Positions 47,700 to 57,480 of a stretch of 64,000 nucleotides of DNA are shown piece by piece. The notes below the pieces were generated by a model. It did not search any database. It was not told where the DNA came from and saw only the letters and a list, made by a program, of their open reading frames with translations. The stretch covers positions 34,073,706-34,137,705 of the forward strand of contig NC_045139.1 in NCBI RefSeq assembly GCF_008831285.2, read 5' to 3'. Made by a program: the position numbers and the translations under genes. Position 1 is the first letter of the stretch. Every line of letters starts with the position of its first letter. This stretch comes from Nymphaea colorata. Its lineage: Eukaryota; Streptophyta; Magnoliopsida; Nymphaeales; Nymphaeaceae.

Positions 47700-49633
47700 A
47701 CAAGAAGAAACTGAGGAGAAGAAGCCGTAGCCAAAATGGTTTGCACGGCCTCTATTTATAATCTCATTTTCAGAATTCTAAGAGTCTCCAATCGTAGAAT
47801 CCTAGGAGATTTCACAAGCTCCAAGGACATTAATTACATCATAGAAACCTAAGAGACTTCACATATTACAAGGATATTAACTACAACATAGAATCCTAGG
47901 AGACTTCCCATATAGATATTAACTATAACATAGAATCCTAGGAGACTCTTCACATGTTACAAGGACATTAAATATTTTAACACATTCTACAAGGAGGTGG
48001 AATCCTAAGAGACTCCTCTTCAACGTGCTGGTGAAGGATTTATATTTTAACAATACCAACATGTAAAGCATAGTTTGATAGACTTAACAAAATTAATGAT
48101 GAAATGTAGGTTTAAATTTTGTTTTGCTAACATTGGCCTTCTTTCTTAAGAAAACTTATGCAGGGATTGTGATTTTGTTTCATCTTTCTATACATGGATG
48201 ACATGTTGGTAGCAGAAAGTGACAAAAAAGAACTAAGTTAAACATTTTTTTGGAAAAAAGTTTTAAAATTTACCAATTTCGGGTTTCTAACATATTCTCT
48301 GGAAATTGAATTTGCTTACTCATCATGAGGATGCATAATGTCACAAACAAAGCTTGTGTTAAATAAACTCCCAAAGGGATGAAAAGACCAAATGGCCATT
48401 TATAGAGCATGACTAGATCTGAGTTCATATCAGATCCAGGACCAGTACATAAGACACTGGAATAGCTCGACTTGACAACACATTGCTATACAGGGTGCAT
48501 TTTTACAGAGAGATGAGGGCCAAATGCTTTCTCTAGGAAGACTTTCATTCTCCATCAAGTGGGCAAAACTTTTGCCCTAAAAGAATGGTAAAAATGGGTA
48601 GTTTGCTGAAGATTCTGGCCTGTTGGATGACTCCTAGGACATGCACTTTTTGGTATGAAACATTTTCAATAGAAGCACTTACAAAGGCAATCAAAACTCC
48701 TTAAACACTTATTGGAAATAATTCAAGAACCTGTTCACTCATGGCCAAAGACCAGTCAAATCAGCAACATACTTACCCATGGTTGCAACTGGTCTGGTCC
48801 CAGGATCGAGGATTTGCAAATTTTAACTTTATTTACCCTACTCCATATATTCAGCTGAGCTGAGTCCAATTTTGTTTGTATCCCTGCTTTTACCTAGTTT
48901 TACTTTGGTTAAAGGCTAATCATAGTAAATTTCGTATTCTCACTTCTTGGACCTAAAAATGGACAGTGACTACGTATCTTTTGTACATTTTCTACACATT
49001 TACTATCATTTCCTTTGGAAATGCAGATGTCAAGACTAGTTGATATTTCATAGACATTTTTTCATCGACATGTAAAAAGAAAAGAAAGACACATCATTCA
49101 GAAATAGAGAACACATTCAAAAAATATTATAAAGTTGTAGTCCACAAAAGCCCAAGAATTTGTCTTGGGGTGTCTGCATGTCCAATTGCATATTTTTGTT
49201 AATTTTAATTTTGCATATAATATTTATAAATTTACAATATCGGCATATATATATAGCAAGAAAATTTTGTCTGGAATAGAATCAAACATGAAGAAAGTAA
49301 AATTGATCAGACGAAAGAAGCTAATCAACCAGAGAAAATAAAGATGTTAAGGATGAGATCTTGCCTTCTTCCATAGTTGTCAGAAACTATCCCCCAAGAA
49401 TATGATCCAACCAGCATTCCAGCAAAAACAACACTAGTAATCATGCTTTCTTGGTGGGAAGACAGGCCCCATTCTAACTGAACAGCTGGACCAACGAAAG
49501 AAAGAAGCATCACTTCCATTGCTTCTGATATCCATCCCATTCCAGCATAAGCAAGCATAAGTACTTGGAACTTTCCAAAACCAAGCACCAAAAGTGCATC
49601 ATCCACTGTATATGTTGAGGTATCACCTCCCAT
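36688..49633 (-). CDS. OCT7: Organic cation/carnitine transporter 7-like (NIAP-type MFS)
   Basis: Five coding exons (minus), 49633-49365, 41615-41378, 38768-38237, 38107-37905 and 36906-36688, give 1,461 nt and 486 aa, close to the usual ~500. The family is the plant OCT7/NIAP branch of the major facilitator superfamily, with nicotinate transport reported for Arabidopsis NIAP. Visible MFS signatures are DNYGRR after helix 2, FVPSRSRGTW after helix 4, PESPRYL in the central loop and VVDRIGRK after helix 8; twelve helices are expected. The product is probably a plasma-membrane protein. Intron 1 (about 7.7 kb) must begin with GC (AAG|GCAAGA) for the frame to continue into RNGFLA. It holds a young copia element. 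Intron 2 holds a decayed hAT. An AG acceptor sits directly before the ATG, pointing to a 5' UTR intron. Confidence 0.88.
39380..41370 (+). pseudogene. Decayed hAT transposon, related to the one at 18.5-21.9 kb
   Basis: Plus-strand similarity to the complete hAT runs in order. There is a left zone with GTATC/GATAC words and a CAGTGTTGTG start (39,380-39,600), a BED-finger remnant (39,950-40,080) and the 'TTGAGTTGGAAAGAAATAGG' match near 40,482. A stretch around 40,950-41,150 follows (GACAGTGAAGATAGA, GCATATTACTTAAATCC), then the dimerisation end near 41,220-41,330 (GGATGTGAAAGA-like, AGGTTGAATGA). Stops, indels and missing blocks are frequent. The remnant reaches almost to exon 2 of the transporter (41378). 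Confidence 0.75.
42080..42634 (+). pseudogene. Old copia RT remnant, left part (interrupted)
   Basis: Plus-strand translation shows broken RT motifs: 'TRLMAKNYIQ-HGIDYDETF' near 42,375-42,430 and 'QLD-K' like text near 42,510. An extra, shorter copy of the same segment lies at 42,125-42,290, so it is partly duplicated. It is cut at 42634 by the young copia and continues at 48053. Confidence 0.7.
42635..43073 (-). repeat. 3' LTR of the young copia element
   Basis: 439 bp, TG...CA. Read on the plus strand it starts TGATAGAAATG and ends TATATTTTAACA. It contains the same ~50-bp internal repeats as the other LTRs of this family. Confidence 0.96.
43068..47383 (-). pseudogene. Copia gag-pol, one frame break
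   Basis: The probable start is the ATG at 47383 (MENLSHSGMSS); the frame is also open upstream into the LTR. In order: a gag core (HENYLIWKRQI), a zinc knuckle CFQCNKKGHMKAQC, protease with LDSGAATH, GAG-pre-integrase HSRLGH, and an integrase core with SDVWGP, QCDGGGE and VVEWKHR. The residue after the catalytic Glu is Trp where Arg is usual. RT carries [21 protein letters not shown] and IYVDD. RNase H carries TDADWAGDP and SSTEAEY. The first frame ends at 45167 and the second opens at about 45,200. A single-base shift in a T-run between integrase and RT explains the split. The stop TAA overlaps the 3' LTR. Confidence 0.92.
43074..43085 (-). promoter_or_regulatory. Polypurine tract
   Basis: On the minus strand CTTGAGGGAGGG directly precedes the 3' LTR (TGTTAAAA). 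It primes plus-strand DNA synthesis in LTR elements. Confidence 0.85.
47586..47601 (-). promoter_or_regulatory. Primer binding site, tRNA-Met type
   Basis: On the minus strand TGGTATCAGAGCCAGG follows the 5' LTR directly. It is the same class of PBS as at 12069. Confidence 0.9.
47602..48052 (-). repeat. 5' LTR of the young copia element
   Basis: 451 bp. Apart from a longer GA tract it shows a single substitution relative to 42635-43073. A TATA-like TATAAATAG (minus strand) lies in the region complementary to CTATTTATA near 47752. Confidence 0.96.
48053..48480 (+). pseudogene. Old copia RT remnant, right part
   Basis: This is the continuation of the remnant at 42080-42634 after the young insertion. 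It shows a degraded YMDDMLVAESDKKE (the YVDD region) near 48,190-48,230, followed by LEIEFAYSS-like and 'MSQTKLVLN'-like text. It has many stops. Confidence 0.72.
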
Positions 49634-51700
49634 CTATTGTCAAAACAATGGTAAAAAAATAATAATCATAACCACAATAAAATTAGGAGGACCAGAAATA
49701 ATAATGTGAACAAGTAGACATTCATAATTGAACAATGAAACATCAAAATCTGAATTTTTATTCAACATTCAGGGGCATGATGTTCAGTCACCTTTTTCCA
49801 GTCAATAAAGGTTCATGCTTAACAAAAGAGAATTCTTTAAATTACATGATACAGGTCCTTGAAACCTGATACCAGCTAAACTTTTCACATACTTGAGAAA
49901 TGGTTCTTTCTTGTTATCAGGGCAAATTTTGTCCGTATGACTGGCCGCTAACTCCATACATGAGTTGTCATTGATCCCAGAAACCACCGTAAAATTCAGC
50001 ACAGGATAACTTACTTCTGAGAGCAGCCTATCACAAAAGATAATGTTTAGTTCTACTCCTCCTATGTAATTCCAGATTTTAACAGGAAGATGATAAATGA
50101 TAAATTCGTCTCTCCCTCAGGAATCAATAGTCACACAGTCTGATTTGAGCAGAGAATATTTAAACATCAGCATTATCATACTGGTCCTTTGAAAAATAAA
50201 AATAACCTTATACACCAATGCAGTAAGGGGCTATTGTATACTAGTCCCAACTTAAATATTGCTTTCCCCTGTCAACGTTCTTCAAATGCATAGGCCACAT
50301 TGCAAGCAAGATAACCAGATGAAGCACCTGGTAAACATGTGAAGTAAAATACATCAGAGATATATGAGCCAATCTGACAGGCATAGGTTGCATGTAAAGT
50401 AGCATTAAAGTGGTAAAAAGGATACAACATAAATCATCTTTCTCGTCTATCCACACCTGATGGAAGAACTTATGAACAGCTAAAAATGACAAGAGATAAA
50501 TGCTGGTGGAGTAACTTATACGATCAAGTTGACTAACACCAACTGGATTACTTGCATTTTTTGCAGAAATTTCTTAACCTCCTCCCCACTCCAACATTGT
50601 TGTTCTTGTCATCTGTTTTATTTCTATTTCCTTGTTTTGTGTAATTCACTCTTCTGTTTTGGTTTTCCTTTTTGAAAGTCGGCATTCATCACAGCGGCAA
50701 TTAAAAAACAATCTAAGGGATTACTAATGCAAGCATTTGTACTGTTTCGTGAAATATGAAATGGCACAGTATTGACATGCTCTTATATTTCTTGTCAGGT
50801 TTTGAGAGCAAGAAGGATAAGTCATGAAACTACAAGCAGTCTACCGCTTTCCATTTGAAGAATTTTGACCCAATGGCATTACAGCATCCCAAGTAGGAAT
50901 GCTACAAATGGTTTGTGAAATTCTTATTCATCATCCTTTTTTCTTCTTCGTTGGGACGCCTGGTCTGATTACCATGGGTTAAAATTGAACAACAAGACGA
51001 AGAAGAAGCTCTTTGTCCAGGCAGAAGCACGTCCATCTTAAAAATATGGATGAAAGTAATCTCAAAATTTCACATAAAAAACATGAACTCACTATGTCTT
51101 GAAAATGAAAGGCTTCAGCCTCGAGTTGACAATTTCACCTGCTAAGATGCAGTTCCCTTTTGAGAAACCAAGAAAAGCATAATCGTAATCCACAATAAGA
51201 AAAGGCCAAGCTATGTTATTAGACAATCTTAGTCCAAAATCCGCAGCACTAGGGGAAAAAAATTAAGGATCTCAAGAACTAGCTTTTCCGAACATTCAGA
51301 AAAGCATGAGTATAGAAACATAAATCAATCAAGATAAACGCATCTAACCACATAAGGTCAACGACTCAAGCCCAACAAACGCACAAGATAAACAAAAACC
51401 TTTTAAATTTCGCAGTAATTCAACCGAAAAAACCAAACCAGATCAGAACCCATTTGCGAGTCCAAAATGTCGACGCATATCGGAAATCGAAGACTTTAAC
51501 ACTGAAGAGAAAAAGAAAAATAACCTTCAATTCTGGATCGAAGAGATGACTTGATCGCGAATTCTATTCAAATAAAGAAAGCAAGATAGCATTGCAGATA
51601 AATTGTGAGAAAAATAAATCCTTGTGGGAGAGATTGAGAAAGGGAAGGAGAGTCTTCGCGCTCGCCCGCGCTCTTGATTCCGGGAAACCAGTTTCATGTT
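49634..51700 (-). other. 5' UTR and leader intron of the OCT7-like gene
   Basis: A splice acceptor (ACAATAG) abuts the ATG at 49633. A plausible non-coding leader exon ends at 51525 with donor GTTATT (GAATTGAAG|GTTATT). The roughly 1.9 kb between would be a leader intron; I see no coding exon in it. Confirmation needs transcript data. Confidence 0.5.
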
Positions 51701-51839
51701 CTCTCGTTAAGAAAATTTGGCTAGTGGGACCCACAACGGTCGGATTTCATCCAGGCAAAATAACGGAATGTTTCTGCTCTTTTTCACGCCTTATTGTCGG
51801 CGATATATTAATCCTGACAAGGCCAAGTCCTTAATTGGA

Positions 51840-52640
51840 AAATGACACGAGCACGAAGCCGGACCATTTCTTTGACCGTGGCAGCCGCCGGTTGGGAACC
51901 TCCGGGCCCTATGGTCGGTGGACTTCATTGTATTATGAACCAGATTTAAATCCAATTACCAAGTGCTTAGTAAAAAGATAAAATACATAGCTTCCGAAGC
52001 AAAGGGGGTTTTGGATTCGGATCAGATAAATGAATTGCAGGTGGGGTTGAAATTTGGAAACCTATATTTGGGGTGTGAATCTCAGATCCACTATGATCTC
52101 CATTCCTCTTTTTATGTGGATCATCCACAGGCGTTTGTTTGTATGTGGGTCTCAGATCCCCTATGATCCACGGTTTAAATAAAATGTGGATCTTTATACG
52201 AGCGAAAAGCGTGGATCTAAAATTCATGTTTGATCCCTACTGATTTGGGGACAACCGGGGAAGGTTTGATCTCAAATCCATTGATTTAAGATCCTTGAGA
52301 ATCTTAGATTGCCCGGAATATGAGATCCATTTTCCTTTTCAATTTATGGTTTAAATTGATGTTTGACCGTAACAAAAGCAATGGTGGAGAATTCTCTCTG
52401 ACTTTTTTGAACCTTTTTTTTTTGTTTTAATGCTGAAAAAAAAAATTTCCTTTTCAATTCAGCAATTTTTCATGATATTACTTCAAAAGTGCATTTATTT
52501 CCACTTCCTCTATAAGAGAAAGTGCCACAAGACAAGTGTAATTCAACTGACATTTTTTTTTAAAAAAAAAAGACAAATTGCTCACACTGGAAAATGTGGT
52601 TTGTGTGATTTTAGAAAATCACTGTTAGTTGCTGGAATAA
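51840..52640. other. Intergenic stretch with GATCC-rich repeat
   Basis: Between the divergent OCT7-like and Aha1-like genes. At 51,995-52,330 the words GTGGATC, CAGATCC and TATGATC recur many times, including a partial duplication (TCTCAGATCC near 52080 and again near 52151). This is probably a decayed MITE. No gene is seen. Confidence 0.5.
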
Positions 52641-52849
52641 CTGATTTTGCTAGGGGTGCACAGCACAATGTCATTTGGACAAAAGAAAAACAATGATACA
52701 AAGGTTCAGAGGAAGCGGGAGAAGTTTCTGGAAGGACTTGCTTTTTTTGACCCGTCGTCCTTCCTGCTTCGAAGCGGTTCCCCCGCGTCCCGCCCATCGC
52801 TTTCGCTTCTCCAGAAACTACACCAGAGAAACAATCTCTCTCGCTCGCC

Positions 52850-53095
52850 TGCTCTCGATTCATCCATCCGTTCATCCGTTCGTGATTTTTCTCTCCAGAA
52901 TCTCGATTTAGAAGCAGCGAAGTTAAAAAATCTCGGGTTTTTGAGGTATCAATCTTTATCGATTCGTTTATTCGTTTGACATTGTTCTGCTGATCGTAAG
53001 AACGGGGGAAAATTTGTGTTATTGGTGTGATTTACGCGATCCTGTTGTGAGTTTGTGATTTTTTATCTGGTCGATATGGTTATTAGCTTGGAGAT
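52850..53095 (+). other. Probable 5' UTR and leader intron of the Aha1-like gene
   Basis: A donor GAG|GTATCA at 52946 and an acceptor TTATTAG ending at 53086 would remove a short leader intron just upstream of the ATG at 53096. This is inference from splice words only. Confidence 0.4.
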
Positions 53096-56000
53096 ATGGA
53101 AAATGGAGTTGCAGAGGGGTGCAAGCAGTCCTCTTCCTATAGATATTGGGTTCGCGAATCCACCGACTCGGCGGCACCGCTACCTGTTCCTCGCAAGCTC
53201 TCTGCCGAGGACCTGTCGAAGCAGGAGCCGCGGGCGAAGCTCGGTTCCGCCTGGAATCATGTACGTCTTATTCTGTTCGATGAATCTCTTCCTTTACGTT
53301 CTTTCCATTCCGTGCTTCCATTTACTTTTTCTTTCCGAGTCATTCAGCGGATCAAAAATATTGGAATAACGATTTTATATAAGAGTGTAGGTTGTTTCCG
53401 GTCTAATTGGATAAAAGATAACGGTAGCTAAGGATATATTCACCATCTTGTGTTGAACCATTTTTGGTGCAGCTCAAATGATGTGCTTAATTTTAGCATT
53501 ATGAAACGGATTTTTCCTACAAATTTTCCTTGGAAACAAATAGAGTGATATTTTCGTGATTTTGCTCGCAGATCTTGCTATTGCGACGCTCGCTAGCGTG
53601 GCCAAACCGGATTATAGAGTGCAATGCGAGTACTTGTACTCTAATTAGTTCAAACATGGTGTTGGTGCCTTAATATTGTGTGTTAGCACCTCTAAAATTG
53701 CTTAGAGAAAATGACTGTATTAAATTATTTAATAATAATCTGTTTCTTGTACATTTCCATAGGCATGTTAGCATCTATATGATTAGAATCGGTGGTTAAG
53801 TCGGCCATATGGTTGTGGTTATCGTCACTATCATAAATCTGCAAAATGCGCTATAAAATTTTGAAACATGAGTTCGCATTACATATATGGCTGCAAGCTG
53901 CTAATGAGAACATTTAGAAGTGTTGAGACAGGTGAGAGCAACAGCAGCCATGCCTTCTATTGCTTTGCAGTGGTTAATTTATGCAATGATTAATTCTACA
54001 AATCTACAGTGTGTGTAATGCATATGACTGAGAATCAATGAATATTAAATGTGTCACATGAAGTAAAACAAAAAACGCAATGCAACATATAAAAGTAAAT
54101 ATGAACAAAAGAAGCAATGCAGCATATAAAAGTACATATAAATGAGTGACAGATTCCATTTACGTGCCTTTTCAGCATGAATATGAGAAGATAATGACAT
54201 ACTCTGCATGCATATCAAATATTGGAAAAAAAAAACAATTTTATTGTTGGAAGCTGACATCCTTAGCTGCAGACATAATGCAATGATAAGCCAAATTGCT
54301 GTCATCTTACCAAACCAATCACAAGAGGAGGATCTACTAATCCCCTGCACTGGACTATGTTGTCCTTATCAAGGGTGTTTATTTTCTCTATATTTCATAT
54401 TTAACTGTAATGTCAAATGTTTAAGGCCATCATTTCTAATCTTGACTTGTGCCGTAAATGTGTAACAAATTTTTTGCATGAAGCAAGTCAAGCTCTTTAA
54501 TAAGGACATGAATTGCCTACTTAAATGACTAGACTCCTAACTACTTTTTTCCCAGCTTACATTTTTCTTGTGCTGTTAATTTTTTTTTTGTGCATATCAC
54601 GAATGGTGTCTCCCCTTCTTTATGAAGTACTTAATGTAGCATTCGCTAAATTTGTGTTGCTTGAATGCTCTTGGTGCATTGGTATATGCTCTGGGCGGTC
54701 ATTATGCAATCTGAGTGCTGTGAAAACAATTATTGTTGGACTGATTCACTAGCATTATCCTAACAAATTTACAAGTTATTCTGCTTGGCAAGGAACCTTT
54801 AGTTTTTCTTTTTCTTTTTTTTGTTTTATTACATGGAAAAGCGTACCTAAATTGAGAAACTTAGTCACTTGCCTAGGGTTTTAAAATGTGTGGTCATTAC
54901 CCCTGCCGCGAGGCCCAGGGCCTATACATGGTTTGGCTTGTGCAGAGAGCTGACACTGATAGAGCTTAATACTGCAACTGTCCACTGTCCATCTAACAGC
55001 TGAGGCCCAATTTCTTTGCACCAAACCCGTTTGGCCTTGGGGCTGTAGGCAACATTCAGTTTCTATTTGATAACCTGATTTGACTTCCTGATGCTATAGT
55101 TTGCATCTGGATGAGGGAATTTCTTTGCGTGCACTCAATCACTCATTCTTCTATTACTTGTCTTTACTGATGTCTTTGCTTGTATTGGCGCTTCAAATAA
55201 CTGCTGATATTTTGTGCAGGCAGGAACTTGGGAAGAGAAAAATCTCAACACATGGGCAACTGGCAGGATAAAGGTTCGTGTGCAATGAGATGGCATAAGG
55301 AGATGCTAGGCTAAGAAGTCGTTGCAATTAAATCTTACTGATTCAGCTTCCCTTTCTTGTCCCTGGTATAGGAATTGCTTAATTCGTTGGACTCTTTAGA
55401 GTTTTCAGGAGGCAAAGCAAGCATTTCAGAAGTGTCAAAATGCACTGGAGATGTGAGTGTTGCTTTTTGAAGTTGCTCCTGTTCTACAGTAGTTGCTGCT
55501 TGATTTCATTATTGCATGTCTCCACATGGAAATAGCAAATTTTCTGTATTTATTTGTTTCCATGCTTATTGTATCCATAGGTTTGCTCTGTTATTTGGAA
55601 TTCAATCATGCATTTCTTGGTTGTAAGTTGTAACCCTTAATGTGGGATGTACCAATGTTCATGTGTCTGTCCATTTCCATCACATACATCATTGATACTG
55701 TCTGTCGCTGCTGTTATTCTTTACCCTTCACTTTCTCTACCTCTGTTCAGTGTTTGGGTTGTTTGGATGTCTGGAGACTTGAGTCATGGAAATGAATGGT
55801 TGAGCAACTTGGCCTCCTAGGCTTTTGAGTACATATATAACAGCTTGAGGTGCAGGCATGCTATGTCATCTATTTTTTGTTGGTGGCTGGGCAATCACAA
55901 TTATTCATTCTGTTTTATATCATGATAAAAAAGCTTATCCAGGTTTTGTCCACTTTCTGTTAGCAACTGCTAGTTTGGTCTTTGCCTGATAGTTTTTCTC

Positions 56001-56861
56001 AAATTTCTTCAAGCTAAAGGTTGCACCTTGATATTTTTCAGGCTTTTTTGGTGACTGTTAGAAATAAAAAGCGTGTTGGATATACTTACGAGATTACATT
56101 AGATTTTAAAGGTAAGTTGGTTTCCTTGGCAGAAAAAACATGCTGTATTTGTAATTTTGTTTCTCTACGTTATTCCTGATTATATTTAATATGCCAGGGG
56201 AATGGTTGATTAAAGAAGGAAAGAAAACTATCAAGGGCTCCATAGATATCCACGAGTTCTCCTTTGGTGAACTTGATGACTTACAGGTGTGCATTCTAAG
56301 GCTTTTAACTTTTGAATAATGCTCTGAGTATTTATTTCGTTAATCGAAGGAAGGAAAAAGGAGTTACTAAAAACTGTCATACTTTTGTTCTAAACCAAAG
56401 CTGATCCATGTTGCACTGTTAGTTGCTAAACAGAATATATATTTTCCTGTCTGCTGCAGGTGATTCATTTAGCATCTTCCGTAATAATCTTCATTCTAAG
56501 TAGTTCTAACAATAACTATTTTGCTTGCCATTCTTGAGAAAGTAGATGGGGCAGAAACATCATTAATGCATTCGTCTTTGCTGTGAGATAATCCCATTCT
56601 GGGCCACTGATATTTTTTAACTCAATCCTTCCGTTTGATTGTCAACTTTTAGTTTGAAATGCGCATCATTTTCTGCTGCACTCAAGATTTAGATAATTGT
56701 CAGCTAAGTTTCTGATCTTTTGACAGATGGAAGTTACGCTAAAGGAGGATAAGGGTCTTAGTGAAGAAGGAAGACAGAAAATTGTCAAGGATGTCAGGTT
56801 GTTCTTGCCGCTTATCCGCAATAATCTATCAAAATTTGAGGAGGAGCTGAAGGACAGATGA
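53096..56861 (+). CDS. Short Aha1 N-domain protein (Hsp90 co-chaperone-like)
   Basis: Six exons, 53096-53260, 55220-55273, 55372-55452, 56042-56111, 56198-56286 and 56727-56861, have GT-AG borders and matching phases and give 197 aa. Almost the whole protein is the Aha1 N-terminal domain: AGTWEEKNLNTW, ELLNSL, VRNKKRVGYTYEITLDFKGEW, IHEFSFGELDDL and a C-terminal helix ending KFEEELKDR. Aha1 binds the Hsp90 middle domain and stimulates its ATPase. Canonical Aha1 is ~350 aa with a second START-like domain; here the gene stops after the first, like yeast Hch1. The N-terminal NxNNWHW motif of classic Aha1 is absent. The product is probably cytosolic. Confidence 0.9.
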
Positions 56862-57480
56862 GAAGGCATGATTTGGTCTCTCTCGAGGCAAGGTTGTCAT
56901 TCTCTCCTGCAGCATTTGTATTGTTGTCTGTCATCCCACTGATTTAGATGATTACTTATACGCCAGTGCCATTGAAAAGCCAAAGGCATTGGGCAAATCT
57001 TGTGTTCTCTGCTACAATAGTGAATCCACCCAAATTAATTGACTTCCGGATCATATGCTGCAATATGTGTTCAAAGCAACACATTGTATGTGAACCTGGT
57101 AGTAAATTATGCTGTAATCTAGTTAGTGAACAAGTGTTTACTTTCAAGTTATTTGTTTCTATGTTTGCTTTAACTTAATGTGCTTGGGTGAAGTCTACAG
57201 TCCACACCTTGATGCTTTAAGTCGCAGACAACTCATGCTGCAGAACTGAGACTTGATCCAAGTCAATTAACTGGCTCTTTGTACACCATTTTGCCACCAG
57301 CATGTTTGGAAATCAGAATTTTGTTTAGGATTGAAAGTGAGGTAGTTGACATTAGAAGATAAACTGGGGGGTTTGACATCCTTATCTGTGTTAATTCCTC
57401 ATACATTTCTTTCTGTAGAGATCAAAGCTTTGACTCAGTTTCGTGATGTGGCTTTGTTCGTTGGTTGCTCTTAAACGCTA
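56862..57480 (+). other. Probable 3' UTR of the Aha1-like gene
   Basis: Non-coding sequence after the TGA at 56859-56861. The small overlapping frames on both strands here show no recognisable motif. Confidence 0.4.

Larger units (their letters stand above)
42635..48052 (-). mobile_element. Young, nearly complete Ty1/copia element (5,418 bp)
   Basis: LTRs lie at 47602-48052 (5') and 42635-43073 (3'). The 5-bp target duplication ATACC is at 42630-42634 and 48053-48057. The PBS and polypurine tract are in place, and gag-pol fills the inside. The LTRs differ by one substitution and a 12-bp difference in a GA microsatellite, so the insertion is recent. The coding region has one frame break near 45.2 kb. 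It is inserted in sense orientation in intron 1 of the OCT7-like gene, within a dead copia remnant. A truncated sibling lies at 17.9-23.5 kb. Confidence 0.96.
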
